A stretch of 64,000 nt of DNA from Dehalococcoidia bacterium (GCA_022822855.1 JAJDYG010000033.1:175256-239255), one strand, 5' to 3'. Positions 17,543 to 26,299 are shown, numbered from the stretch's first letter. Numbers and translations: made by a program. The notes: generated by a model not told the origin, from the letters alone.

Positions 17543-19119
17543 AGGACGCTCCCGCCAAACTGATGCCTCGCCGACGTCACTGGATTAAGCGCCATCTGAC
17601 CCAGGCCGCACAGCGAACCGGCCGAAATCAGCGGCATCAGCGCCTCCACGTCGGCCCAGTTGCCCTCGGCCAACGCCGCCGCCATCCGCCCCGACCCCTC
17701 GCGACAGGGCGTGCACTTCCCGCAGGACTCATTCGCGTTGTACTCGGCCCAGATCGCCAGCGCCCGCTCAATCCCGAACGACTGCGGAATCGCAATGATC
17801 CCCCCAGCCCCGAGCAGTGCTCCATGACCATCCATCTGCCCCGGAGCAATCGGCGTGTCGAGATTCTCGGGCGCGAGGAAGCCGCCCGAGGGCCCGCCCA
17901 TCGTCACCCCCGCCAGCGCCTCGCTCGGCTCACCCAGCTCCACAATCTCCGATACCGACGTGCCCAGCGGAAGCTCGATCACTCCCCGATTCCGAAACGC
18001 GCCGCTGAGTTGGATCAGCTTCGTCCCCGGCATGCCATCCGCTCCGACCTCGCGGAACCAGTCCGCCCCGAACTCGAAGATGTCCGGCACATTGGCCAGA
18101 GTCTCGACGCTGTTGATCGCCGTCGGCCGACCCCACAACCCCCGCTCAGTCGGATACGGCGGCTTCAGCCGAGGCACCGCCCGCCGACCCTCGATCGACT
18201 CCAGAATCACCGATTCCTCGCCGCAGACATAACCACCCGCGCCCCGCCGAATCTCGACGCTGACGCCGTCCAACAGCCCCGCCGACCGCGCCGCGCCAAT
18301 CGCCGACTGCGCCGCCGCCGCCGATCGATCGGCCATCCCGTTGATGTACCAGAACGCCCGAGACGCCCCAAGCACATAGCAAGCGATCCGGATCCCCTCC
18401 AGAATCCTCTGCGGATCCGACTCCATCAGCCAGCGATCCTTGAACGTCCCCGGTTCCCCCTCTTCCCCGTTCGCCACCAGAATCGGCTGCCCGTTCCGAG
18501 CCGCCGCATCCACTGCCCCGCCCCACTTCAGATGAACTGGAAAGTACGCCCCACCGCGACCCAGCAGTCCCGCTTCCTTCACCAGCTCCAACGCTTGCGG
18601 CGCACTCATCCGAGACGCCGCCGCCCACCCACGCCAGTCCGCAGGCTCCGCCGACCGCCGAGCCGTCACCCGTGTCAACCCGCCCGGAATCACCGCCCGG
18701 GCAGCCTCAAACACAGAGTGATCTATCGACGCCTCCAGTCGCGCTGAGCCGTCAACCACAATCGGACGACCCTCGGCAGCCGCGCACAGGAACATGCACT
18801 CGTGAGCCTCGCCATCAACCTCCGACTCACCCGCCGCAATCTGACACGTCATCCCCCGACACACCCGAACAGCGTCGTCCGCCAGCGGACTCCAACGAAA
18901 CTCCGTATAGCTCGTCGCCACGGCAAACAACTCGGCCCGAGGAATATGCAGCCACCGAGCGACCTCCTCCAGCGCCGCATGATCGAGATACCCGTACACC
19001 TCATCAACCAGGTGCAGCGCCGGAAGCGCCTGCGTCCGCTCCCGAGGCAGCGCCTCCAACACCTGTTGCAACTCGCTCAAATGCGACTCGGTTGCCGTCT
19101 CCGTCACCACGTCGTCCAT
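17539..19119 (-). CDS. Formate dehydrogenase beta subunit, NuoE-NuoF fusion (diaphorase)
   Basis: A 526-residue electron-transfer subunit that passes formate electrons to NAD+. Residues 1-130 are a NuoE/thioredoxin-like [2Fe-2S] domain (VCRGMTC ... CMFLC), followed by a NuoF domain with FMN/NADH sites (LLGRGGAYFPVHLKWG, NGEEGEPGTFKDR), the SLBB region and a C-terminal [4Fe-4S] motif (CGKCTPCREG plus GLCGLGQ). In FdsABG enzymes the NuoE part is a separate gamma subunit; fusion explains why only two genes are here. The stop overlaps the alpha start (ATGA). A 103-base divergent region separates it from the ureohydrolase. Confidence 0.93.
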   Translation of the reverse strand: MDDVVTETATESHLSELQQVLEALPRERTQALPALHLVDEVYGYLDHAALEEVARWLHIPRAELFAVATSYTEFRWSPLADDAVRVCRGMTCQIAAGESEVDGEAHECMFLCAAAEGRPIVVDGSARLEASIDHSVFEAARAVIPGGLTRVTARRSAEPADWRGWAAASRMSAPQALELVKEAGLLGRGGAYFPVHLKWGGAVDAAARNGQPILVANGEEGEPGTFKDRWLMESDPQRILEGIRIACYVLGASRAFWYINGMADRSAAAAQSAIGAARSAGLLDGVSVEIRRGAGGYVCGEESVILESIEGRRAVPRLKPPYPTERGLWGRPTAINSVETLANVPDIFEFGADWFREVGADGMPGTKLIQLSGAFRNRGVIELPLGTSVSEIVELGEPSEALAGVTMGGPSGGFLAPENLDTPIAPGQMDGHGALLGAGGIIAIPQSFGIERALAIWAEYNANESCGKCTPCREGSGRMAAALAEGNWADVEALMPLISAGSLCGLGQMALNPVTSARHQFGGSVL

Positions 19120-19222
19120 GCCCCCTGATCGTGCCCTTCGGACCGTCGAGATCTGCTGGATACCATTCTAGATACCCCCCTGGAACCCACATACAATCCG
19201 TCAGTCTCGGCGAGGACCCGCA

Positions 19223-20242
19223 ATGACCGAGCATCCTGACCCCCCTCGCTCATACGAAGAAGCCCACCTCCGAGCGCGACCCGCCCACCAATACGGACCC
19301 GACGCCACCTACCTCGGCGTCCCCCGAGCCAGCCTGCGCGATCCTGACACGCTGCGCGGCGCCCAGGCCGTCATCGTCGGAGCCCCCTTCGACGCCGGCA
19401 CGAGCTATCGACCCGGCGCTCGCTTCGGCCCCCAGGCAATTCGTACGACCGATTACATCCCTCAGAGCGGCTATCGACCGCACCTCGCGCTCCGCGTCGA
19501 TCCGCTGGGCGAACTCGGCGTCGTCGACGTCGGAGACGTCCGCATCCAGCAGCTCGACAGCGAAGGCTCCCTCCAACGAATCATGGACGCCTGCCGCCAG
19601 GTCGCCGAGGCCGGCGCCATCCCCGTCGTCCTCGGCGGAGATCACACCATCACCTACGCCACCGCCCAGGGAGTCGCCAAGCATCATGGCTTCGGCCGAG
19701 TCGCCCTGATCCACTTCGACGCCCACGCCGACACCGGCGACTCCGACGGTGGCCTCTGGGGACACGGCACCCCCATGCGCCGGCTCATCCTCAGCGGAGC
19801 GATCCGCGGCGACCGCTTCCTCCAGATCGGCCTCCGTGGGTACTGGCCCGACCCGCCAATCCTCGAGTGGATGGCTGACCAGAACATGCGCTGGTTCGAG
19901 ATGACCGAGGTCGTCCAGCGCGGCCTCGACGACTGCCTCGACGAGGCGCTGAGCGTCGCCGCCGACGACTGCGACGGCGTCTTCCTCTCCGTCGACGTCG
20001 ATGTCGTCGACCCCGGCATGGCCCCCGGAACTGGAACTCCCGAGTCCGGCGGTCTCACCTCGCGCCAACTCCTTGACGCCGTCCGCCGGATCGGCCTGGA
20101 ATCCAATCTACTCGGCATGGACGTCGTCGAGGTCGCCCCGCCCTATGACACCTCCGACGTCACCGCCCTGCTTGGCAACCGAGTCGTCCTCGAAGCCCTC
20201 TCCGGAGTCACCGTCCGCCGCAACAATCAGGCCACGGAATAG
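19223..20242 (+). CDS. Agmatinase/ureohydrolase family protein
   Basis: A 339-residue binuclear manganese hydrolase; agmatinase (agmatine to putrescine and urea) or a related guanidine/guanidinobutyrase activity. Metal-binding blocks are present in order: GGDHTIT (about 142-148), HFDAHADT (165-172) and SVDVDVVDPGMAPGTG (252-267) followed by ESGGLTSRQLL. Its first 50 residues, before VIVGAPFDAGTSYRPG, are longer than in minimal agmatinases. The specificity loop does not settle the substrate. Monocistronic, divergent from formate dehydrogenase. Confidence 0.9.
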   Translation: MTEHPDPPRSYEEAHLRARPAHQYGPDATYLGVPRASLRDPDTLRGAQAVIVGAPFDAGTSYRPGARFGPQAIRTTDYIPQSGYRPHLALRVDPLGELGVVDVGDVRIQQLDSEGSLQRIMDACRQVAEAGAIPVVLGGDHTITYATAQGVAKHHGFGRVALIHFDAHADTGDSDGGLWGHGTPMRRLILSGAIRGDRFLQIGLRGYWPDPPILEWMADQNMRWFEMTEVVQRGLDDCLDEALSVAADDCDGVFLSVDVDVVDPGMAPGTGTPESGGLTSRQLLDAVRRIGLESNLLGMDVVEVAPPYDTSDVTALLGNRVVLEALSGVTVRRNNQATE

Positions 20243-20340
20243 CTAGCCTCGATAGCAGCAGCCAATCCCAGACCGTTCGCCAAAAGAGAACATGCGATCA
20301 AGGCAGCCGCTAGACTGGTCGAGCAACGCAGGGAGCCGTC

Positions 20341-21048
20341 ATGGTCACCACCGCGAAGACGTCTGCTGAGCAGCCTGACGCACAATCGCGAGAGCGGGAA
20401 TCGCAGAATCTCGCTGTGGACAACCTGCTCGCGATCCGTGAGCCGATCGTGTTGCGGTTGCCGTCGAATTGGCGGTTGACTGATGCTGCCCTCATCCAAC
20501 TCTTTGAACTCAATGAAATGCTGCCATTCGAGCGAACGGCGGAAGGAGACCTCGTCATCGCACCTCCACCGCACGGACGAAGTCCGGAGCATGGCGTAGA
20601 AATCGCGTTTCAGATTCGATTGTGGTTGGCTGAGCATGGGGACGGAGTCGTTCGAGATGCCAGCGGAGGCTACAAGCTCGGCGAAACACCTGCAGCCGAG
20701 GCAGAAGACCGACAAGCCACACTGGTACCGAACGTCTCTTGGATGCCGTCAGACTTGATTGAATCGATGGACAGCGAGACTTACAAAGACGCAATCCCAA
20801 CGGTGTGCCCGCCCTTCGTCGTTGAGATACTCTCCGCAAAGCAAAGCCTGCCCCCCCAGCAGCGGAAGATGGACCAGTGGATCGCGTTCGGCGTTCAACT
20901 GGGCTGGCTATTCGATCCCAGGCGAGGCAAAGTCTGGATCTACCGAGCCGGAGATGAAGAGCCCGAGGAACTGGAACGACCCGACTCGTTATCCGGTGAG
21001 GAAATCCTCAAGGGCTTCGAGCTCGTTTGCGCGCCAATCTGGGAGTAG
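20341..21048 (+). CDS. Uma2 family protein (DUF820, PD-(D/E)xK nuclease fold)
   Basis: A 235-residue protein of the Uma2 family, abundant in cyanobacteria and Chloroflexota and often called a putative restriction endonuclease. Visible blocks: PFERTAEGDLVIAPPPHG, the core strand LVPNVSWMPSD, then PPFVVEILSAKQS, whose Glu and downstream Lys form the PD-(D/E)xK active site, and the KMDQWIAFGVQLGWLFDP segment. The residue usually written as Asp-rich (PDV) is PNV here. No methylase partner is nearby. True function of the family is unknown. Confidence 0.9.
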   Translation: MVTTAKTSAEQPDAQSRERESQNLAVDNLLAIREPIVLRLPSNWRLTDAALIQLFELNEMLPFERTAEGDLVIAPPPHGRSPEHGVEIAFQIRLWLAEHGDGVVRDASGGYKLGETPAAEAEDRQATLVPNVSWMPSDLIESMDSETYKDAIPTVCPPFVVEILSAKQSLPPQQRKMDQWIAFGVQLGWLFDPRRGKVWIYRAGDEEPEELERPDSLSGEEILKGFELVCAPIWE

Positions 21049-21084
21049 CATCGAGCTCCCGACGGCGCCGGTTACCCTGTCCCC

Positions 21085-22110
21085 ATGCCCGATAACTCAG
21101 CAGCCGACAACGGCAAGATGAAGTTCGGCGTCCTCCAATTCTTCAGCTGGCCCGGCCGCCGAGTCCCCCTGCCAACCGTCTACGACCGCGCCCTCAACCG
21201 CATCGACATCATGGACGAGTCCGGCTACGACTGCGTCTGGCTCGCCGAGCACCACTTTTCCACCTACTCCGTCTGCCCCTCCGTCCACCTGATGGGCATG
21301 CACGTCGCCGGGAGGACCAAGAACATCCGCATCGGCACCGCCGTCACCCTCGCATCCTTCTATCACCCGCTGCGCATCGCCGAGGAGGTCGCCCTGCTCG
21401 ACATCCTCTCCGGCGGACGCGTCAACTGGGGCGCTGGACGAGGCTTCGACCGCACCGAGTTCCGCGCCTTTGACGTGCCGCTGGAAGAGTCCTATCCCCG
21501 CTTCCGCGAGTCGGTTCAGGTGGTGCTCGAGGCCTGGCGCAACGATCGCATCACCTGGCACGGTGACTACTTCGACTTCGACGAGATCGAAGTCCTGCCC
21601 AAGCCGCACCAGCAACCCACGCCGCCCTTCTGGGTCGCCGCCGGCGGACCCGACGCCATCGATTGGGCCGCCAGACAGGGCTACTCGATCCTCATGGATC
21701 CGCACGCCACCCACGAAGAGCTTGGCGACAAGCGCCGAGACTACTTCAAGGCGCTTGACAAGTACGACCACGAGACCGAAGACCGCGTCATCCCCATGGC
21801 CCGACTGATCGCCGTCGCCGAGACCGACGAAGAGGCCGAGCAGATCGCCCGCAACGGCGCACAGTGGACGATCGGCTCCTACGCCAACGACAAGACCAGC
21901 GGCAGCTCCAACCCCTCCCGCCTCCTCTCCGACGAGCAGCGGATCGAGCGCTACGCCAACCAGGTCGTCATTCACGGCAGCGCGCCCAAGGTGATCGACC
22001 AACTCGAGGAGCTGCGCGACACGATCAATCTCGACTACCTGATCGCCTCGCCCTTCTCCCACGATTCCTTTGTCCGCTTCACCCGAGACGTGATGCCGCA
22101 CTTCCAATAG
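21085..22110 (+). CDS. LLM-class (luciferase-like) flavin-dependent oxidoreductase
   Basis: A 341-residue FMN- or F420-dependent monooxygenase with the bacterial luciferase TIM-barrel fold. Family blocks: FGVLQFFSWPGRR, DCVWLAEHHFSTY (N-terminal third), TKNIRIGTAVTLASFYHPLRIAEEVALLD and GRVNWGAGRGFDRTEFRAF. It would oxidise a carbon-sulfur, long-chain or aromatic substrate; none can be assigned. It is followed after 29 bases by an enoyl-CoA hydratase, probably in the same operon, pointing to an organic-acid degradation role. Confidence 0.92.
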   Translation: MPDNSAADNGKMKFGVLQFFSWPGRRVPLPTVYDRALNRIDIMDESGYDCVWLAEHHFSTYSVCPSVHLMGMHVAGRTKNIRIGTAVTLASFYHPLRIAEEVALLDILSGGRVNWGAGRGFDRTEFRAFDVPLEESYPRFRESVQVVLEAWRNDRITWHGDYFDFDEIEVLPKPHQQPTPPFWVAAGGPDAIDWAARQGYSILMDPHATHEELGDKRRDYFKALDKYDHETEDRVIPMARLIAVAETDEEAEQIARNGAQWTIGSYANDKTSGSSNPSRLLSDEQRIERYANQVVIHGSAPKVIDQLEELRDTINLDYLIASPFSHDSFVRFTRDVMPHFQ

Positions 22111-22139
22111 TCCGAGTACCTGCTTGAGGAGACTTCCCG

Positions 22140-22991
22140 ATGGCTTACGAATACATCACCGTCGAACGCACCGGCGATCAGGACGGCACCATCTGGATGG
22201 AGCTGAACCGTCCCGAGAAGCTGAATGCCCTCACCTTTCCGCTGCTCGCCGAGATGTACGACGCGCTCACTCGAGTCCGCATGGACCGTACCGCGCGAGT
22301 CCTCGTGATTACGGGCAAAGGACGAGGCTTCTGCGCCGGCATGGACCACGCCGGCGGCGGACGCGGCACCGACTTCTGGGATGACAACCCTGACCCGCTC
22401 GTCGGCAGTCCTGCCCCCGAGGGATATCCCGACAACGAGGGTCAGCGCCTCAACTTCCGCTACGAGACCAAGACCTTCGCCGAACTCCGACGTCTCGACA
22501 TTCCGGTCCTCGCCGGCGTCAACGGCGCTTGCGTCGGCGCAGGATTCGACATGGCCTGCCTCGCCGATCTCTGCGTCGCCTCCACCAACGCCCGCTACCA
22601 GGTCGCATACGTCAAGCGAGGCCTCTACGCAGACCTCGGCGGGTTCTGGGCGATCCCCAAGATCATCGGCTGGCGCAAGGCAATGGAAATGATGTTCACC
22701 GGCCGCTTCATGAGCGCCGAGGAGGGCCACGAAGCCGGCGTCAGCAACTATCTCGTCGAAGCCGACGACTTCCACGAGAAGCTGAGAGAGTTCGCCCAGG
22801 AAGTCGAGAACGGCCCGCCCATCGGCCAGAAGGTCGGCAAGCTCATGGCCTACCGCACCGCCAACCTCGACTACGAGTCCGCCCTCGAACTCTCCGGAGG
22901 CGTCCTGCCCCTGGTCCAGAATTCATTCGACCGAATCGAAGGAGTCCAATCCTTCGTCGAACGCCGAGAACCAAAGTTCACCGGCTTCTAA
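22140..22991 (+). CDS. Enoyl-CoA hydratase/isomerase family protein
   Basis: A 283-residue crotonase-fold enzyme acting on acyl-CoA thioesters. The start has GAGGAG about ten bases upstream. The oxyanion-hole segments are visible: GRGFCAGMDHAG (about 60-71) and ACVGAGFDMACLADL (about 134-148). An additional acidic/Gly-rich insertion (about 72-95) follows the first segment. Crotonases include hydratases, isomerases and hydrolases, so the reaction is not fixed. Likely co-transcribed with the LLM oxidoreductase. Confidence 0.92.
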   Translation: MAYEYITVERTGDQDGTIWMELNRPEKLNALTFPLLAEMYDALTRVRMDRTARVLVITGKGRGFCAGMDHAGGGRGTDFWDDNPDPLVGSPAPEGYPDNEGQRLNFRYETKTFAELRRLDIPVLAGVNGACVGAGFDMACLADLCVASTNARYQVAYVKRGLYADLGGFWAIPKIIGWRKAMEMMFTGRFMSAEEGHEAGVSNYLVEADDFHEKLREFAQEVENGPPIGQKVGKLMAYRTANLDYESALELSGGVLPLVQNSFDRIEGVQSFVERREPKFTGF

Positions 22992-23025
22992 CCACTCCCT
23001 CTCTGATCCCCCTCCCCCTTCTGAT

Positions 23026-23062
23026 CCCCTCTCCCTCTGGGAGAGGGTTAGGGTGAGGGTCA
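23026..23062. repeat. Dispersed repeat CCCTCTCCCTCTGGGAGAGGG...GGTGAGGGT, copy 1
   Basis: A short hairpin CCCTCTCCCT-CTGGGAGAGGG followed by TTAGGGTGAGGGT, lying in the gap between the hydratase and the DUF2277 gene. A second copy lies at 24001-24038 inside a coding sequence. This repeat type is widespread in GC-rich bacteria. Confidence 0.85.
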
Positions 23063-23087
23063 GCCCGAAGGCAAAGGGGGCTCCCAC

Positions 23088-23309
23088 ATGTGCCGATCAA
23101 TCAAACGACTCCGCCAACCTGCCGGAATCGACCCCACACCCGACGAAATCGAACAGGCCGCCCGGCAATTCGTCCGCAAGATCTCCGGGATCCAACACCC
23201 TTCCTCCAGAACCGAGGAACCCTTCCAGAAAGCCATCGACGAAATCAGCATCATCGCCGCCCAACTCCTCCACGACCTTCCACCCCTGCAGCGCCCCCGC
23301 ACTTCCTAG
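23088..23309 (+). CDS. DUF2277 domain protein
   Basis: A 73-residue protein matching the short DUF2277 family, recognised by its start MCRSIKRLRQP, the central EIEQAARQFVRKISGI and the terminal helix AIDEISIIAAQLLHDLP. Members are small, helical, of unknown function, and common in Actinobacteria and Chloroflexota. The ATG at 23088 is the conserved family start. It sits between a repeat and a tandem repeat array; no operon partner is evident. Confidence 0.88.
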   Translation: MCRSIKRLRQPAGIDPTPDEIEQAARQFVRKISGIQHPSSRTEEPFQKAIDEISIIAAQLLHDLPPLQRPRTS

Positions 23310-23700
23310 GCCCCTTTCCGATGCCCCGCGCCCCGACGCGGGGCCCAGACCTCGACCCTCCGCAACCAGCACCACCCCAAGCCTCACCACCGCCGCCCGC
23401 CCCCGAGACCCCACCGCTCCGAACACCCCGAGTCGCTCCTCCTTCCGATGCCCATGCTTGCCTGCCCCGCACTTGATGCGGGGACACGGGGCCCAGACCT
23501 CGATGCTCCGCAACCAGCACCACCCCAAGCCTCACCACCGCCGCCCGCACCCGAGACCCCAGCCCAACCCTCCGAACACCCGGAGTCGCCCACTCTCCCC
23601 CTTCCGATGCCCCGTGCCCCGACACGGGGCCCAGACCTCGACCCCCGAACCCAGCACCACCCCAAACCTCACCACCGCCGCCCGCACCCCGGTACCTCTG
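23310..23700. repeat. Tandem array of three CCCCG palindrome units, about 130-150 bases each
   Basis: Three direct copies of a unit begin near 23319, 23447 and 23606. Each starts TTCCGATGCCC, carries a CCCCG...CGGGGCCCAGACCTCGA palindrome, then a CAGCACCACCCCAA / CTCACCACCGCCGCCCG segment. The middle copy has a longer palindrome with a nested TGCCCCGCACTTGATGCGGGG hairpin. A long open frame runs through the array, but its Pro/Thr/Arg composition and periodicity show it is repeat read-through. No other gene in 23310-23781. Confidence 0.88.
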
Positions 23701-23781
23701 ACAAACCCAATTCATCCCCGCCACCCCTCAAGCGCCATTGCACGAACGTTCCGATATCATGGTCTCCAAAAGGAGCCAACC

Positions 23782-24090
23782 ATGCCCAACCCCTACCACT
23801 ACCGAGCACACATCGACCGACTCACCCGCCTGACCGAGGCTTCCAACCCCGGCTACATCCGGCTCCGGGCGGTCATCAAGGTCCTCCGGGAACTCTCACC
23901 GACCAATCCACGCAGCGCCGCCAACAACCGACTGCTGCACTCGGTCGACGCCTACGACTTCGCCCGCCACAAGCTCCGCGACCTCTACGACAACGCCCTG
24001 CCCCCTCTCCCTCTGGGAGAGGGATGGGGTGAGGGTCCTCTCGTCCTGATCGACGACGACCCGTCCGAAGAGGACGACGACCCCTTGTAG
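23782..24090 (+). CDS. Small hypothetical protein carrying an in-frame genomic repeat
   Basis: A 102-residue protein of unknown function. The start has AGGAG at 23771-23775, six bases upstream. Residues 1-72 are helical and basic (HIDRLTRLTEASNPGYIRLRAVIKVLRELSP). Residues about 73-86 (LPPLPLGEGWGEG) are the translation of the dispersed repeat CCCTCTCCCTCTGGGAGAGGG, inserted in frame; the acidic tail DDDPSEEDDDPL follows. The tail resembles, in charge only, that of the small protein at 4238-4657. T-rich tracts follow at 24102-24122. Confidence 0.7.
   Translation: MPNPYHYRAHIDRLTRLTEASNPGYIRLRAVIKVLRELSPTNPRSAANNRLLHSVDAYDFARHKLRDLYDNALPPLPLGEGWGEGPLVLIDDDPSEEDDDPL
24001..24038. repeat. Dispersed repeat CCCTCTCCCTCTGGGAGAGGG...GGTGAGGGT, copy 2, within a gene
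   Basis: Same sequence as the copy at 23026-23062, here read as PLPLGEGWGEGP inside the 102-residue protein. The reading frame is kept through the repeat. Confidence 0.85.
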
Positions 24091-24215
24091 TCCGCTCCTC
24101 TCTTTTTTCTCGCTCGTTTTTTTTCTCACAGGCGACCCTCCGCCGCCGGCCCACTCCTGCCTTACGCTGAGCACGGCTCCCCAGTGATGAAGACCGCGAG
24201 GAAGGCACCCCAATC

Positions 24216-25382
24216 ATGACCACGTTCCAGCTCTCCGAAGCCGACCGCATGGTCCAGCAAACCGCCCACGACTTCGCCGCCAAAGAGGTCCGGCCCGTCG
24301 CTATGGAGTACGACGAACGCAACGAGTTCGCCTGGGATGTCGCCTCCAAGGCAGCCGAGATCGGCCTCACCGGCGTCCCGCTCGGCGGACACTCGGCCGA
24401 GCCCGGCATCACCGCCATGATCACCGCCGAGGAGCTGAGCTGGGGCTGCGCCGGCATCGCCCTCGGCACCCAGGTCTCCGGTCTCGCCGCCACCGCCATC
24501 TCCGTGATCGGCACGCCCGAGCAGAACGAGCGCTGGATCCCGGAATGCACCTCCGACGACGGCAAGCTCCGACTCGGCGCGCTCGCCCTGACCGAGCCCG
24601 ACGCCGGCTCCGACGCCGCCATGATCAAGACCCGCGCCGTCCGCGATGGCGACGAATACGTCCTCAACGGCACCAAGCGCTTCATCACCGGCGGCGGCAT
24701 CGCCGATATCACCGTCGTCTTCGCCCGCGAGTCCGACTCCGAGGGCTGGCGCGACGTCTCCGCCTTCGTCGTGCCCAAGGACGCCGAGGGCTTCTCCCAG
24801 ATCAAGATGTGGGACAAGATGGGCATCCGCGCCTCCCACACCGCCGACCTCGCCTTCGACGACGTTCGCATCCCCCTCGAAAACCGCCTCGGCGACCCCG
24901 ACCCCGACTTTCGCTCCGGCGGACGCGGCGCGCTCGGCACCCTCGCCGCCACCCGGCCCTGGATCGGCGCATTCGCCGTCGGCCTCGCCCGCGCTTCCTT
25001 CGAGTACGCCGCCGACTACGCCCGCGAGCGCAAGACCATGAAGCGTCCCCTGATCGAGCACCAGGGCGTCGGCTTCATGCTCGCCGACATGGACATCGCC
25101 ATCGACGCCGCCCGCCTCCTCACCTGGCGGGCCGGCGAGATGGCCGCCTCGAACCAGCCCTTCGACCTCGAAGAAGCCAGCAAAGCCAAGACCTTCGCCT
25201 CCGACATGGCCATGAAGGTCACCACCGACGCCGTCCAGGTCTGCGGAGGAGTCGGTTTCATGCGAGAACTCCCCCTCGAGAAGTGGATGAGAGACGCCAA
25301 AATCTTCCAGATCTTCGAGGGAGCCAACCAGATTCAGAGAATGGTCATCGCCAGGAACATCCAAAACCGCTACTTCGCCTAG
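24216..25382 (+). CDS. Acyl-CoA dehydrogenase family protein
   Basis: A 388-residue FAD flavoenzyme that introduces an alpha-beta double bond into an acyl-CoA. Blocks in order: N-terminal helical domain, LGALALTEPDAGSDAA (about 119-134), YVLNGTKRFITGGG (about 146-159), the mid beta domain, and the C-terminal VQVCGGVGFMRELPLEKWMRD followed by FQIFEGANQIQRMVIAR, where the Glu of FEGANQ is the catalytic base. Preference for chain length cannot be seen. The gene stands alone, with a purine-rich ribosome site upstream. Confidence 0.94.
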   Translation: MTTFQLSEADRMVQQTAHDFAAKEVRPVAMEYDERNEFAWDVASKAAEIGLTGVPLGGHSAEPGITAMITAEELSWGCAGIALGTQVSGLAATAISVIGTPEQNERWIPECTSDDGKLRLGALALTEPDAGSDAAMIKTRAVRDGDEYVLNGTKRFITGGGIADITVVFARESDSEGWRDVSAFVVPKDAEGFSQIKMWDKMGIRASHTADLAFDDVRIPLENRLGDPDPDFRSGGRGALGTLAATRPWIGAFAVGLARASFEYAADYARERKTMKRPLIEHQGVGFMLADMDIAIDAARLLTWRAGEMAASNQPFDLEEASKAKTFASDMAMKVTTDAVQVCGGVGFMRELPLEKWMRDAKIFQIFEGANQIQRMVIARNIQNRYFA

Positions 25383-25471
25383 GCCATGCTGGTTCGGCAT
25401 CGATCACACGAGTAGTTCTCAACATAGAACGAACGTATCAGCTACACCGTCTGCATTGGAACCGGAGCAAC

Positions 25472-25792
25472 ATGGCGGTCTTCAACACGATGCGTCTGCG
25501 CGACATACTCGTTCGGGGCAGTGTCGCCGACGATCCGGTCGCAACAGACTTCGTGGAGGAGTTGAACGCCCAGGCCGAAGAGGCGTTCTCCGCCTACGCG
25601 ACCAATGAGCAGGTCGGCCTGGGATTCGAACGAGTGCTGCGGGCCATCGCAGAGGCAGATGCCCGGCGCGCGGAAATGGAAGCGCGCTTGGCCGAGTTGG
25701 CGGCCCAGCAGGCCAGACACATCAATCAGGCGGTAGGGATCGTCCTCGCTGGCATCGCTCTGGCGGTCGGACTCATCCTGGGACTCCGCTAG
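25472..25792 (+). CDS. Small tail-anchored helical protein
   Basis: A 106-residue protein with no recognised family. The N-terminal half is acidic and helical, residues about 55-80 form an Ala/Glu/Arg-rich coiled coil (AEADARRAEMEARLAELAAQQ), and residues about 84-105 are one membrane helix (VGIVLAGIALAVGLILGLR) at the very C terminus. GGAG lies just upstream of the ATG. Layout resembles the coiled-coil anchor protein at 2393-2878. Confidence 0.65.
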   Translation: MAVFNTMRLRDILVRGSVADDPVATDFVEELNAQAEEAFSAYATNEQVGLGFERVLRAIAEADARRAEMEARLAELAAQQARHINQAVGIVLAGIALAVGLILGLR

Positions 25793-25809
25793 GCGATGCC
25801 CGCCTCCCC

Positions 25810-25920
25810 CTAGAACGCCCCCGCCCAGGCCAGGATCGTCCAGACCACCATGGCCAGGAACCCCGCTCCCAGCAGCAACTGGAATAGAATCAGACTCTCA
25901 GCGGGGCCGCGCTTTGGCAT
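25810..25920 (-). CDS. 36-residue single-helix membrane peptide
   Basis: A tiny gene with a strong ribosome site (GGAGG, about seven bases before the ATG complement of 25918-25920). The peptide starts MPKRGPAESL and continues as one hydrophobic helix (ILFQLLLGAGFLAMVVWTI). Positive N terminus suggests the N terminus stays inside. Divergent from the gene at 25949. No function recognised. Confidence 0.6.
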   Translation of the reverse strand: MPKRGPAESLILFQLLLGAGFLAMVVWTILAWAGAF

Positions 25921-25948
25921 GGTCAACCTCCAGGGGACAGGATAATCG

Positions 25949-26299
25949 ATGGTCGAGTTGGCGATCTTCGAAGACCTCGCCGAACTCCGCGATGCAGTCC
26001 TCATCCTGGCCGGAATCGGCCTCTGCATCGTGGCCTTCGCCTTCCTCGCCGCGGTCGTCAAGTGCTCCCTGATCGCCTACCGAATCGTGCGACGGCTCCA
26101 GCGATTCCACGATCACCGCATCGCCGGCAACGTCGCCCTGGCCGACGCCAAACTCGCGGCCTGGCTCGAAGAAGATCGCTGGTCCGCCCGAGGCATCCTC
26201 GAGCTGATCCAGCTCGCCGCTCAACGAGTCCAGGACAGACGCAACCCGCCGCCAAAGAAGCGCCGACTCTTTGGACTCCTCCCGCCCGCCTGGCGCTGA
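25949..26299 (+). CDS. Small membrane protein with basic cytoplasmic tail
   Basis: A 116-residue protein of unknown function. Residues about 16-45 are hydrophobic (VLILAGIGLCIVAFAFLAAVV) and likely one membrane helix; the rest is Arg/Lys-rich and helical (AYRIVRRLQRFHDHR, LIQLAAQRVQDRR) ending in a basic PPKKRRLFGLLPP segment. Probably membrane-bound with a nucleic-acid- or lipid-facing basic domain, but that is a guess. Start: ATG at 25949, 28 bases from the divergent small gene. Confidence 0.6.
   Translation: MVELAIFEDLAELRDAVLILAGIGLCIVAFAFLAAVVKCSLIAYRIVRRLQRFHDHRIAGNVALADAKLAAWLEEDRWSARGILELIQLAAQRVQDRRNPPPKKRRLFGLLPPAWR

Noticed and set aside
23310..23700. Possible CRISPR array
   Set aside because: Unit length, diverged copies, similar spacers and no Cas genes; it is a tandem palindrome array.
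23053..23781. Long open frame through the repeat array upstream of 23782
   Set aside because: Pro/Thr/Ser read-through of tandem repeats; the real start is at 23782 with AGGAG upstream.
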